Positions 37,199 through 47,267 of a stretch of 64,000 bases of DNA are shown here, piece after piece. The notes under the pieces are model-generated. The model ran no database searches, was not told the DNA's origin, and worked only from the letters and a program-made list of their open reading frames with translations. Source of the stretch: Maribacter litopenaei. Its GTDB lineage: Bacteria > Bacteroidota > Bacteroidia > Flavobacteriales > Flavobacteriaceae. Each line of letters starts with the position of its first letter. The stretch's first letter is position 1. The position numbers and the translations under genes were made by a program. Location of the stretch: contig NZ_CP104205.1 of the NCBI RefSeq assembly GCF_025244665.1, positions 3,345,001 through 3,409,000 of the forward strand, given 5' to 3'.

Positions 37199-38293
37199 CT
37201 AGTCCGTCAATTTCACCTTCTGTTTGGCATCTTCATTACGCTCAATTTTATGTCCAGGTCCTGACCATTTTGGTTTTTCATCCAAAGATGTAAATTGAGA
37301 TTCCGAAGCTTCGACTGTTTTAGGCTGTGATATCTTTGTAAAGGGCTTCTGTGGATTTAATCCTAAAAGTTTGAACATTTCCATATCCTCGTTTACGTCC
37401 GGGTTTGGGGTAGTCAATAGTTTGTCCCCAGCAAAAATGGAATTGGCTCCTGCGAAAAAGCACATAGCCTGGCCTTCCCTACTCATTTGTGTACGACCTG
37501 CGGATAATCTAACTTGGGTTTCAGGCATTACGATTCTTGTTGTTGCAACCATACGAATCATATCCCAAATGGGAATAGGATCCATATTCTCCATAGGGGT
37601 TCCTTCCACAGCTACCAAAGCATTAATAGGAACTGACTCCGGTTGAGGGTTTAAAGATGCCAAAGCTACCAACATTCCGGCCCGGTCTTCCAATTTTTCT
37701 CCCATACCTATAATACCTCCGCTACAAACGGTCACATTACTCTTTCGTACGTTATCTATGGTATCCAAGCGATCCTGAAAAGCTCGGGTTGAAATTACAT
37801 CCTTGTAATAATCCTCAGACGTATCCAGATTATGGTTATAAGCGTACAAACCGGCTTCAGCTAACCTTTTTGCTTGATTTTCGGTGAGCATACCCAACGT
37901 ACAGCAAACCTCCATATCCAGTTTATTGATGGTCCTAACCATTTCTAAAACTTGGTCGAACTCCGGACCATCCTTTACATTTCGCCATGCGGCACCCATA
38001 CAGACCCTTGAACTTCCGGAAGCTTTGGCACGCAGGGCTTGGGCCTTTACATGTGACACTGTCATTAAATCGTTCCCTTCGATTTCGGTATGATATCTTG
38101 CCGCTTGAGGACAATACCCACAATCCTCAGGGCACCCTCCGGTTTTTATAGAAAGTAAGGTGGATACTTGAACCGTATTGGGGTCGTGATGTCTTCTATG
38201 AATGGTTGCCGCGTCATATAACAGTTCCATTAGCGGCCTATTGTAAATAGCCAAAATATCCTCCTTGATCCAATCATGTCTTACTTCGCTCAT
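37199..38293 (-). CDS. bioB: Biotin synthase
   Basis: Radical-SAM enzyme that inserts sulfur into dethiobiotin. The [4Fe-4S] motif is GGCPEDCGYCPQAARY; other marks are VCMGAAWRN, YNHNLDTSEDYY, CSGGIIGMGE and LSAGRTQMSREGQ. The ATG at 38291-38293 (MSEVRHDWIKEDIL) fits the family, giving 364 residues. The C-terminus carries an extra about 45 residues after the barrel (QPKTVEASESQF and on), common in this group. Frame intact. Last gene of the biotin cluster, 63 bases after the ketoacyl synthase. Confidence 0.97.
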   Translation of the reverse strand: MSEVRHDWIKEDILAIYNRPLMELLYDAATIHRRHHDPNTVQVSTLLSIKTGGCPEDCGYCPQAARYHTEIEGNDLMTVSHVKAQALRAKASGSSRVCMGAAWRNVKDGPEFDQVLEMVRTINKLDMEVCCTLGMLTENQAKRLAEAGLYAYNHNLDTSEDYYKDVISTRAFQDRLDTIDNVRKSNVTVCSGGIIGMGEKLEDRAGMLVALASLNPQPESVPINALVAVEGTPMENMDPIPIWDMIRMVATTRIVMPETQVRLSAGRTQMSREGQAMCFFAGANSIFAGDKLLTTPNPDVNEDMEMFKLLGLNPQKPFTKISQPKTVEASESQFTSLDEKPKWSGPGHKIERNEDAKQKVKLTD

Positions 38294-38356
38294 AAAATCA
38301 CAGTTGTTTGTAGGTTTCAAAAATAGAAGAATAAGTTCAGAAAATATAATTGGATC

Positions 38357-39589
38357 CTAAACTTTAGAAAGTAATATGCTTACAGCATTTCCCCCAAAGC
38401 CCACAGCGTTTACCAAAACCTTTTTAATCTTTTTTGGTATAGTGGTATTTTTATAAAAAGGAACTTTAACCACTTCTTGGTGTTGCAACATGAGGACGGC
38501 CAATTCTATACTTAACATGCCTGAGGCCCCAAATGTGTGACCGATTTTCCATTTATTTGTCGTTAGAAAAGGGAGATCGCTACAAAATATTTTTTTTATG
38601 GCCTTTATTTCCGATTCATCACCTTTTAGGGTTCCTGGTGCATGCATGACGATGACATCTACCTCTTCCTTGGAAATGCCATTCAGAGCCATCGCCATGG
38701 ATTTTTGAAAACATTGAGCATCGGCAGAAATAGATACGTTGTGTTCCAAAAGTTCCGTAGCATACCCAATGCCCTCAATTTCAGCCAAAGACCCTTGATG
38801 GATACCCTGCTCCAAACAAGCCACGGAAGCACCTTCACCCAACACCATGGTATTTCTTTTCTTACTTATATCCAACGCCCGGCATGGGTAGCTTGGGCTT
38901 ACCTCGGCTGCGCTCGGCACAGATAGCTCAGCTATCTTAGTACCTCTTATATTTACAGAAGATGCATATATTTTTAAAGCTTTCATTTGAGCTATGGTGA
39001 AAGGTGTCAAAGGAGCTTCACTACCACCAACCAAAAATTTATCGGCCATACCGCTTCGTATCCATGCAACACCGTTCAACAAGGCATGCAATGCAGTGGA
39101 ACAGGTAATGGAGTGTGAAAATTTCGGCCCCACCGTTCCCAAATCATGGGCAACCCAGGAAGCAATATTTCCCAAAGTAGTGGTCGGAGAAGTTAATGAG
39201 GCTGCTCTTTTATTCCTTAAAAATTCTTTATGGAAATTTTCGAACAAACGGGTAGCTCCTCTAGAGGAACCAATATTAATTCCAAAATTTGATGCTTCAT
39301 CTTTTACGGATCAACCAGCCGATTTCACAGCTTTGCGCGAAGCATATATGGCATAAAGAACACTATTGTCCAGGTTTTTGTATTTGGAATCGGATTGCCT
39401 TAATGCCTCAATTTTTTGTGAAATAGTTTCGGGCAACCGACCTACCCAAGTACCATTCCATTCAAAATTCTCAAGAGTAAGCAAATGGCCCTCCTTTTGA
39501 TAGTTTCGCCAAGTCTCTTCCAAGGAATCGCCCAATGGAGAAATTGAGGAGATGGAAGTTATTGAAATTTTCTCAGTAGACATGGCCAT
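38357..39589 (-). CDS. Beta-ketoacyl-ACP synthase in the biotin cluster (in-frame TGA)
   Basis: KAS-II-like condensing enzyme of about 410 residues. Catalytic Cys in HSITCSTALHALLNG, first His in IVMHAPGTLKGDE, second His in WKIGHTFGASGM; C-terminus NAVGFGGNAVSILL. A TGA at 39311-39313 interrupts it after KAVKSAG; the codon before SVKDEASNFGINIGSSRG is probably Trp (TGG), so one base change explains it. A repeat-derived insert of about 20 to 24 residues lies after LKIYAS. Between bioA and bioB it may help build the pimelate chain. Start 39589 or 39583. Confidence 0.85.
38900..38946. repeat. Short palindromic repeat inserted in frame in the ketoacyl synthase
   Basis: Two TACCTC hexamers (38900-38905 and 38941-38946) bracket a segment with GGCTGCGCTCGGC and a perfect inverted repeat AGATAGCT-C-AGCTATCT (38921-38937). 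It is more GC-rich than its surroundings and encodes residues absent from related synthases (about RGTKIAELSVPSAAEVS). CTGCGCTC-type cores are familiar from dispersed repeats of Bacteroidota. I see only this one copy in the window. Confidence 0.5.
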
Positions 39590-39591
39590 AG

Positions 39592-40867
39592 TTATAAGCT
39601 ATCCAATAATTCAATTATCACCTCATAAATCTTTTGCAACTGACCATTGGTAATCACATAGGGTGGCAATACATATATCGTGTTCCCCAAGGGTCTTAAA
39701 AGAACACCTCGCTCCATGAAAAAACTATACAATTGGTCACGTAGATTTCCATATCGCTCTGTTTCCACGTTCAAATCGATAGCCAAAATCACTCCGATTG
39801 AACGGGCATTCAGCACTTTCTGGTGATTTTCAACCTTTGTAACAAAGGAATCGTGTACTGATGCTATATAATTTCTCCGCTCCACTATTTCACGGAGAAT
39901 TCAGCAATTTAAGGCCCGCCAATGCAGCGGCACAACCTAGGGGGTGTGCACTATAGGTATGGGCGTGAAAAAAACCCTTTGAAATATCCTCGCTCAAAAA
40001 AGCATCGAAAATCTTTTGGGTACAACTTGTTATGCTCAAGGGAAATATTCCAGCGGTCAACGCCTTACTAAGGCAGAGGATATCAGGTTGATTCTGCAGA
40101 TTTTCCGAAGCAAATATTTTCCCAGTCTTGCCAAAACCTGTCATTACCTCATCGGCTATGCAAAGTATGCCGTATTTTTGGCATATTTTAATGAGTTTAT
40201 CCAGTCCTTCCGCAGAATGAAACTTCATTCCCGCAGCTCCCTGTACCAATGGTTCAAATACAAATGCCGCACATTTGTGACTTGAAACTATGGATTCCAG
40301 TTGGGATTGTACCATATCCAAATTGTCCTTTTGAGGCACCGGAATGCGCTCTACCTTTAACAAAAAATCTTCAAAAGGATCATTATACGAGGAGAGTCCC
40401 GAAGCACTCATTGCCCCAAATGTATCCCCATGAAAACCGTCCTCAAATGCGATTAGAGTGTCCCTCTTATCATTTTGATTAAAATGGTATTGCAAAGCCA
40501 TTTTTATGGCGGCCTCTATTGCGGTGGAACCATTATCATTAAAAAAAAGCTTAGCTTGGTTTTTAGGCAATATGGCCATCAGCTCTTCGGATAGTCTTAC
40601 GGCAGGTTCATGGGTAAACCCGCTGAACATGACAAAATCCAACAGCTGTACCTGTTCCGATATAGCCCTGGTAATATCCTTATGGCCATGGCCGTACATG
40701 GCCGTGTACCATGATGCAATGCCATCTATATACGATTTCCCTTCTTCGTCCCATAAAAGTGCCCCCTCGGCTTTAACAATACCTATTGGAGCTAAGGCCG
40801 TTTTGTGTTGTGTAAGCGGATGCCAAAGATGTTTTTTGTCCCGTTCAGATAGATTTCCCCCTTTCAT
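39592..40867 (-). CDS. bioA: Adenosylmethionine--8-amino-7-oxononanoate transaminase (frameshifted)
   Basis: PLP transaminase making 7,8-diaminopelargonate. Marks: HLWHPLTQHK, IDGIASWYTAMYGHGH, FNDNGSTAIEAAIKMA, DEVMTGFGKTG, and the PLP Lys in CLSKALTAG. The C-terminal part has RPLGNTIYVLPPYVI. The frame breaks at 39890-39895, where CCGTGA stands for CCAGA; restored, it reads LLNSPEIVERRNYI. The ATG at 40865-40867 (MKGGNLSERDKKHLWHP) is preferred over an upstream TTG; about 425 residues. It ends 2 bases before the ketoacyl synthase start. Confidence 0.95.
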
Positions 40868-40929
40868 AGAATTCAAGAATCCACAATTTATCTATCTTGC
40901 AAAGATGGGAAATAAAGTTAAACTTGTTA

Positions 40930-42421
40930 ATGAATCTTAACGTCCTAAAGGAATCCTTTCTTGGTAATTCCCGATCAAACCATAAAGCCGTTTTTCTTTT
41001 GCTGACCGGAATTACATTTTTTATTAGGTTTCCCTTTTTCTTTAGGGATTATATTGATCGGGACGAAAGCACCTTTATCCTATTGGGTCAATCTTGGGTG
41101 GACGGTCACTTACCTTATACACAACTATGGGATTTAAAACCTCCTTTAACATTTGCATTTTTCTCAATTGTCATCTATCTATTTGGGAAAAGCTTTATTG
41201 CCATAAGGTTAATCGGGGCAATCCTGATTGCTTCAACTGCCTTTTTCAGTTTTAAAATCGCATCGAGAATAACCACTATTACCGTCGCTCTATGGTGTGG
41301 GATATTCTGTGTCGCCTTGCTCAGTTTGTTTGGAAGTCTTCAAGGGGTAATGTCAGAACATCTTTGCATGGCCTTCTTTGTACCATCTTTATACTTCATT
41401 ATAGCAAAAAAAGGTCCCTATTGGCTCCTTCTTTCGGGTATATTTATGGGAATAGCTATTATGATAAAATTGAATATGGCCTATCCTGTTCTTTTTATTG
41501 GATTGTATTTGGCATTTGAGTATTTGAACAAACACAAAGCCGTTACATTTTGGGAGATTTTTACTTTTGGTCTAGGTATTTTATTGGTAATTGTCTTAAC
41601 ATTTTCCCCTTATTACTTGAGCAATCAGTTTGAGGTTTGGTGGAAGTCTGTCGTTTTGGCTTCTCTAGAATATAGTGAGGCAAGAAGGTTTTCACTTTTA
41701 AAATTAGCACCGACTTTTATCGCTGTGGCTCTATTGTTATTCTTTTGTTGGAAAAGGAATATTATCAAGTTCACAAACAGAACATCTCTTCTTTTACTTG
41801 TCTCTGTATGCGGAGTGCTTTTTTCCTTTTTTAAAGGTGGGAGGATCAATGGACATTATTTGATTCAGGTACATCCAATGCTCATTATATATTTTGGTAT
41901 ATTAATCCATCATCTGTACCATCAGTATAAAATTAGGATACCTGGGCTTCTCTTCTTTTTATTACTTCTTATTCCAATAGAGAGTTATCTCGGAATATGT
42001 CAATATTGTTAAGAACAAAATCGAGAGGGGAACATTTTTCAACGGGGAAGGCTTTACTGTTCCTAAATATATCACGGAAAACAAATTGGACACCAAGGAC
42101 ATTTTATTTTTTGGATACCATATTGGGTATTGGAACTTAGGTGTATTACCGCCAACATTGGCGGCGACCCACCCCAGCAACATTTGTAGGGACGAACTCT
42201 ATCCGTTCTTTGACAACCCCGGAAAAGATTCCCTTGAGGAACTTCGTTTCATTATGGAAGAAATAAAACCAAAAACCATCGTAGTACGAAAAGGAAGACG
42301 GGTTTTTGACAAGGATGAAGTAGAAGAGAACGAGTATATAGATGCTTATTTATCTAAACATTACCAAGTTGAGGCCACAGTAGAAAAAGCAGAAATCTTA
42401 CAAAGGTTAGAGGGTCTCTAA
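40930..42421 (+). CDS. Membrane glycosyltransferase, GT39/ArnT-like (frameshifted)
   Basis: Polytopic protein of about 497 residues with roughly ten helices. The first periplasmic loop carries the family's acidic motif (RDYIDRDESTFILLGQSW) and WDLKPPLTFAFF, as in lipid-linked sugar transferases of the GT-C type. The soluble C-terminal part follows EYVNIVKNKIERG. The frame breaks at 41988-41993, where TCTCGG stands for TCTGG; corrected, it reads ESYLEYVNIVKNK. The start ATG 40930 is preferred. It lies opposite to the biotin genes and overlaps the end of bioD by 15 bases. Acceptor unknown. Confidence 0.8.
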
Positions 42422-43024
42422 AACATGTTTGAACTTGCCAGCATATTTTGCAATAACCTCCTTGTCGAGTTTTGGTTCCTCATCGATCCTACCAATTAAA
42501 GGAACACCTGTCTTATGAAGGATGATTCTTTCTGTTTGGGGGTTTTCCTTTCCGTTGAACAATACGGAAACATCATACCCTTTATTCTGTAACCACCCTA
42601 TTGTCAACAAGGTATGGTTGATGCTTCCCAAATAGTGTTTGGAAACCACTACTACTTTATATTCCGGCATAATGATGTCGAACATGGTATCCTCATCGTT
42701 TAATGGAACCAAAAGGCCCCCGGCACCTTCTATTACTAAATTTTTGTCCGTTGCCGGTTCATTAATATGGAAACGATCTATTTTAACCCCGTCGATTTCG
42801 GCAGCAGCATGTGGGCTCATAGCAGTTGTGAGCTCATAACTGCTGGGCATTATGGTCGTCTGGTCATTTGAAATAAGATTTTTAACGGTATCACTATCGG
42901 TTTGGTCTAAATCCCCTGATTGTATCGGCTTCCAATAATCAGCCTGAAGAGCCTCCGTAATAATTGCCGAAGCAACCGTTTTACCAACACCTGTGGAAAT
43001 ACCTGTAACAAAAATCTTTTGCAT
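42407..43024 (-). CDS. bioD: Dethiobiotin synthetase
   Basis: ATP-dependent carboxylation and ring closure of diaminopelargonate. 205 residues, intact. P-loop FVTGISTGVGKTVAS, then YWKPIQSGD, MSPHAAAEIDGVKID, and VIEGAGGLLVPLND. Length is normal. Convergent with the glycosyltransferase, 15-base overlap. bioF and the DUF2007 gene lie upstream on the same strand. Confidence 0.96.
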   Translation of the reverse strand: MQKIFVTGISTGVGKTVASAIITEALQADYWKPIQSGDLDQTDSDTVKNLISNDQTTIMPSSYELTTAMSPHAAAEIDGVKIDRFHINEPATDKNLVIEGAGGLLVPLNDEDTMFDIIMPEYKVVVVSKHYLGSINHTLLTIGWLQNKGYDVSVLFNGKENPQTERIILHKTGVPLIGRIDEEPKLDKEVIAKYAGKFKHVLETL

Positions 43025-43123
43025 GCTTAATTAATTTATTTAATTCCTCTTTACAATCCCAATTAGCGAACAGTAGAAAACCGCTTATATTTTGAGCAAA
43101 GCCTTAAACTATTTAACTCTAAA

Positions 43124-43501
43124 TTATCTTGTAATCATGCCACAATTTAGGCACTTATATTTTCTTTTCTCAAAAAAAGGAAAAAGTTTATAAAAAACTC
43201 CCTTCCTGTTATAATATACTTCAGATTTTGATGCCTTGCAATTGGGACACGTAATCGGGTTATCATTTTCGTCCAAAGCGTACGCCCTAACTTCGTTATA
43301 AATTTCAAGTGCCAAATCCTTATCCTGTGAATAGACCAATAATTTCACCCCACCAATGGCATTGCTGATCAAAGGATCAGAATTCAATGTATTCTCATCG
43401 CGAAGAAAAACAGGTATACCCTCTGATTCCAATTTACCTTTAAGGATTTGAACATCCGCCACATATTCAAAAGAAGCCAAGTGATAAAATTTATCCTTCA
43501 T
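43124..43501 (-). CDS. DUF2007 and zinc-ribbon protein
   Basis: 125 residues, intact. The N-terminal about 70 match the DUF2007 signal-transducing-like fold (YHLASFEYVADVQILKGKLES, GIPVFLRDENT, GGVKLLVYSQD). The C-terminus has CPNC and CLNC, a zinc ribbon. It starts 3 bases after bioF and sits before bioD, so it is part of the biotin operon here, but no biotin role is known for this family. Confidence 0.82.
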   Translation of the reverse strand: MKDKFYHLASFEYVADVQILKGKLESEGIPVFLRDENTLNSDPLISNAIGGVKLLVYSQDKDLALEIYNEVRAYALDENDNPITCPNCKASKSEVYYNRKGVFYKLFPFFEKRKYKCLNCGMITR

Positions 43502-43504
43502 ACA

Positions 43505-44656
43505 TCACAAGTATTTTGCCAGTAATTGGACTATAAGACCTATTTCCTCTTTAGAGTTAAAACTATGAATACAGAAGCGCAAGCGTTCCTTTCCTTCAGG
43601 AACCGTAGGGGAAAGAATGGCCTTTACATTAAAGCCATCATCATTCAATTGTTTTGAAATCCTTTTTACGTTTTCATTACCGGGTATGATTACGGATTGT
43701 ATTGCCGAACTACTATCGATTAAGCTGACACCGGCCTTTAGCTTTTTGGCTTGGATCTTAAAATATGCTATATTTTCCAAAAGTAGGGTTCGCTGTGTTG
43801 CACCTTCTTCAGCTAAAAATTCATAGGAAGATAGAATGCCGATAATATCATGCGGAGGCAACGCCGTAGTGTAAATCAAACTACGTGAAAAATTGATAAG
43901 ATAATCCCTAAGGCCATTACTACCAAGTACTGCCGCACCGTGAACTCCAAGAGCCTTACCAAAAGTTACGATCCTGGCAAAAACATCCTTTTCCAGCCCC
44001 ATTTCCTGAACCAATCCCAAACCCTTTTTGCCCATAACACCCACAGCGTGTGCCTCATCGACTACCAATCTATATCCTTCAGATACACAAAAAGAAACCA
44101 ATTGTTTTAAATCAGGAGAGTCTCCATCCATAGAGAATACCGATTCAGTAACAATGTAAACTTCCGAGTCACCGTCCCCCGAAACCGTTTTTTGGATTTT
44201 CTCTTTTAAATCCGATAGGCTATTATGGTCAAACTTATAGCCTTTGGCATGGCTCATTTGTAACCCATCTCTAATACTGGCGTGAATGAATTCATCATAA
44301 AAGACAAAATCACCTCTTTGTGGCACACTGCCCAAAAAACCGATATTGGCATCGTATCCTGAATTAAAAACCAAGGCATTCTCTGAGTTATGGGTTTGTG
44401 CCAGCTTTAATTCCAAATCATGATAAAGAGAATGGTTTCCGGTTAACAATCTGGATCCCGTGGCCCCATTTTGGGTAATATTATGCTTCAATAATAATTG
44501 AAAAGTCTTGGAGAAAAGAATTTCGTTTCTTGCAAAACCCAAATAGTCGTTAGAAGAGAAATCAACCAATCCGGAAGGAACGCTCAACTGTCTTAGTGCA
44601 CCATTACTTGCTCTCTCATCGAGCTTCTTTTTAAGTTTCTTGGGAAGGTCAATCAT
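43505..44656 (-). CDS. bioF: 8-amino-7-oxononanoate synthase
   Basis: PLP enzyme joining pimeloyl thioester and alanine, the first ring-forming step of biotin synthesis. 383 residues, intact. Marks: VDFSSNDYLGFA, GATGSRLLTGNHSLYHDLE, VFNSGYDANIGFL, the PLP region VVDEAHAVGVMG and the Lys in VTFGKALGVHGAAVLG, and the C-terminal ERLRFCIHSFNSKEE. It is the first gene of the minus-strand biotin cluster. No bioC or bioH is visible. Confidence 0.95.
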   Translation of the reverse strand: MIDLPKKLKKKLDERASNGALRQLSVPSGLVDFSSNDYLGFARNEILFSKTFQLLLKHNITQNGATGSRLLTGNHSLYHDLELKLAQTHNSENALVFNSGYDANIGFLGSVPQRGDFVFYDEFIHASIRDGLQMSHAKGYKFDHNSLSDLKEKIQKTVSGDGDSEVYIVTESVFSMDGDSPDLKQLVSFCVSEGYRLVVDEAHAVGVMGKKGLGLVQEMGLEKDVFARIVTFGKALGVHGAAVLGSNGLRDYLINFSRSLIYTTALPPHDIIGILSSYEFLAEEGATQRTLLLENIAYFKIQAKKLKAGVSLIDSSSAIQSVIIPGNENVKRISKQLNDDGFNVKAILSPTVPEGKERLRFCIHSFNSKEEIGLIVQLLAKYL

Positions 44657-44853
44657 TCCATTTTATTTATAGCGCAATCTATCAAAAATCCAAAACAGAA
44701 AAATGAAATTTGTATCTATTTTTTATAGGAATGTAAGGTGTTGCCCTAACTATTATCGATATCTTATTTTATGAGTCATTTCGATCTTTAATTCAATAAA
44801 CCGATTCTTAAATCTGTATATTTAAATCTATTGTTTATAAATCCTATTGTTTG

Positions 44854-46650
44854 ATGAAATCTATTCAACTTTTACTTCTGCCCTTATTTGTAATTTCAAT
44901 TTCCCGGGCGCAGACCAATAGTTATACCATTTCTTTTGAAAATGCCGTTCACCATGAAGCGTTCATTACAGCCACTTTTCCTGACATTTCTTCGGATACC
45001 ATATCGGTACGTATGAGCAGGACTTCCCCCGGTAGATATGCGTTACATGAATTTGCGAAGAATGTCTATGGGTTTAAAGCGTATGATAGTAAGGGAAATG
45101 TATTGGAGGTGTTTAGACCAGATCCATACCAGTGGCAAGTATATGGCCATGACGGTACCGTAAAAATTGAATATGTATTATTTGCCAACCGCGGTGATGG
45201 TACTTACTCCCAGGTTGACGAAACCCATGCCCATTTGAATATTCCGGCCACTTTTATGTATGCTCCAAATTTAGCAGAGAGAACTATCGAAGTTACCTTT
45301 GACGTCAGGAAGGATTTGAATTGGAAAGTAGCCACTCAATTGCCCATAGTATCCGGTACCACTTACATGGCGCCTAATTTGCAGTATTTTATGGACAGCC
45401 CAACTGAAATAAGTGATTACGGCCTTAGGGAGTTTGATGTTGATGGACAAACCGTACAATTGATCCTACATCATAATGGTACCGAAGATGAACTGGACAC
45501 CTATTTTGCAAAAGTTAAAAAGGTGGTCCTCGCTGAAAAAGAAGTGTATGGGGAATTGCCGGATTTCGATTATGGTCGCTATACGTTTTTAGCCTGTTAT
45601 ATTCCCAATGCTTCAGGGGATGGTATGGAACATAGAAACTCTACCATTCTTACAAGTACCGGAAGTTTGGATAATGGAGGCATGGAAGGCAACATAGGCA
45701 CAGTCTCCCATGAGTTTTTCCATGCTTGGAACGTAGAAAGAATACGGCCGAGGAGTTTGGAACCTTTTAACTTCACAGAAGCAAATATGAGCGGGGCTTT
45801 ATGGTTTGCAGAGGGTTTTACCAGTTACTATACCAATCTCATATTATGTAGGGCCGGTTTAATCTCCGCGGAAAAATATATTGAGGGACTGTCAGGTACC
45901 TTCAATTATGTTTGGAATTCCCCTGCCACACAATTTTTCAACCCTATTGAAATGAGCTTCCAAGCACCCTTTGTAGATGCAGCAACTTCCGTTGATCCGG
46001 TCAATAGGGAAAATATGTTCATATCTTATTACTCTTATGGAAGTGTATTAGGATTGGCCTTAGATCTTGCCCTACGTGAAAAAGGGCTGAACCTGGATGA
46101 TTATATGAAACTCGTTTGGTCAACATATGGCAAAACCCAAACTCCTTACAAAATTGAAGATTTACACAATACCTTGAAGGTCTATGCGGGTAACTCCTTT
46201 GGGAACAACTTCTTCAACAACTATATTTATAAGAGCGAAAGACCAGAGTATCAAAAGCTTTTTGAAACGGTAGGAGTAAGCCTTGTTAGAGATCCAGCTA
46301 GCACATATTTAGGTGTTGCCGCCACTCTTGATGGGGACGGAAATGGCGAAATTAAGTCCAATCCCAAAATAGGAAGTCCCGCTTATATTGCTAATTTGGA
46401 CAAAGGGGATGTGATTACCGCCATCAATGGAGAAGCATTTCCGGGTGGAAATCAATTGGATAATTATCTATCCCAATTTAAACCGGGAGATGTGTTAAAA
46501 ATCTCTTTTGAGCGCTTTGGAGTCTCCAAAAGTACCGAAGTTCAATTAAGTTCTAGTCCAATGTATACTATTCAACCCACGGAAAAACATGGAAAAGAAT
46601 TGAGCAAAAAACAAATCGATACTAGAAAGGACTGGTTAAAGTTGGAATAA
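44854..46650 (+). CDS. Secreted M61-family peptidase with PDZ domain
   Basis: Glycyl-aminopeptidase-type metalloprotease of 598 residues with a signal peptide (MKSIQLLLLPLFVISISRAQ). The zinc motif is HEFFH in GTVSHEFFHAWNVERIRPR, with the third ligand Glu in ALWFAEGFTSYY. A C-terminal PDZ domain (about 485-570) has SPAYIANLDKGDVITAINGE. Frame intact. The ATG at 44854 is preferred over the TTG one codon earlier. The next gene begins directly after its stop, suggesting cotranscription. Confidence 0.93.
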   Translation: MKSIQLLLLPLFVISISRAQTNSYTISFENAVHHEAFITATFPDISSDTISVRMSRTSPGRYALHEFAKNVYGFKAYDSKGNVLEVFRPDPYQWQVYGHDGTVKIEYVLFANRGDGTYSQVDETHAHLNIPATFMYAPNLAERTIEVTFDVRKDLNWKVATQLPIVSGTTYMAPNLQYFMDSPTEISDYGLREFDVDGQTVQLILHHNGTEDELDTYFAKVKKVVLAEKEVYGELPDFDYGRYTFLACYIPNASGDGMEHRNSTILTSTGSLDNGGMEGNIGTVSHEFFHAWNVERIRPRSLEPFNFTEANMSGALWFAEGFTSYYTNLILCRAGLISAEKYIEGLSGTFNYVWNSPATQFFNPIEMSFQAPFVDAATSVDPVNRENMFISYYSYGSVLGLALDLALREKGLNLDDYMKLVWSTYGKTQTPYKIEDLHNTLKVYAGNSFGNNFFNNYIYKSERPEYQKLFETVGVSLVRDPASTYLGVAATLDGDGNGEIKSNPKIGSPAYIANLDKGDVITAINGEAFPGGNQLDNYLSQFKPGDVLKISFERFGVSKSTEVQLSSSPMYTIQPTEKHGKELSKKQIDTRKDWLKLE

Positions 46651-47187
46651 ATGGAAATAAAGTATTGTCGAGCCACCTCGGATTTCGAGTTAAATGGCAT
46701 CTTGGCACTTCAACAAAAAAATGCAACTAGCTCCCTTTCTGATGATGAAAGATTAAAAGAAGGGTTTATAACCGTAATCCATTCTTTCGATTTGTTAAAG
46801 CGGATGAATGCAGATTGTCAACATATCATTGCAAAGGACGATGATGTAGTAATTGGCTATGCCCTCTGTATGACCCGAAAATTTAGCATCGATATTCCCC
46901 TGCTTGCCCCTATGTTTGAAACAGCGGATATCCTCATAACTGGAAAAAAGTACTTGGCCATGGGGCAAATCTGTGTTGCCAAGGAGTTTAGGGCGAAAGG
47001 AGTATTTAGAGGTCTGTATTCGTTTTATAGAGAAGAACTTCAACAAAATTATGATGGCCTAATTACCGAAGTGGCTACCAGCAACCAACGTTCTTTAAAC
47101 GCCCATTTGAGCGTTGGGTTTGAAATTTTACAAACCCATATATCCGAGGATATTTCTTGGGAACTGGTTTACTGGGATTGGAATTAA
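46651..47187 (+). CDS. GNAT-family acetyltransferase
   Basis: 178 residues, intact. The acetyl-CoA-binding signature is in AMGQICVAKEFRAKGVFRGLY (Q/RxxGxG/A type), followed by ITEVATSNQRSLNAHLSVGFEIL, where the Asn and the terminal beta-bulge strand are typical. Its ATG abuts the M61 stop codon. The substrate cannot be inferred; an N-terminal amine or small metabolite are both possible. Confidence 0.88.
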   Translation: MEIKYCRATSDFELNGILALQQKNATSSLSDDERLKEGFITVIHSFDLLKRMNADCQHIIAKDDDVVIGYALCMTRKFSIDIPLLAPMFETADILITGKKYLAMGQICVAKEFRAKGVFRGLYSFYREELQQNYDGLITEVATSNQRSLNAHLSVGFEILQTHISEDISWELVYWDWN

Positions 47188-47267
47188 ATTTTCTTTTTAC
47201 AATATTTAATTATTGTTTTTCAATAATTTTTATATATTTAGATATTATTAATCAATCCTTATAGAAG

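Noticed and set aside
38906..38940. Insertion sequence remnant in the ketoacyl synthase
   Set aside because: Far too short and without transposase or typical terminal repeats; a small palindromic element fits better.
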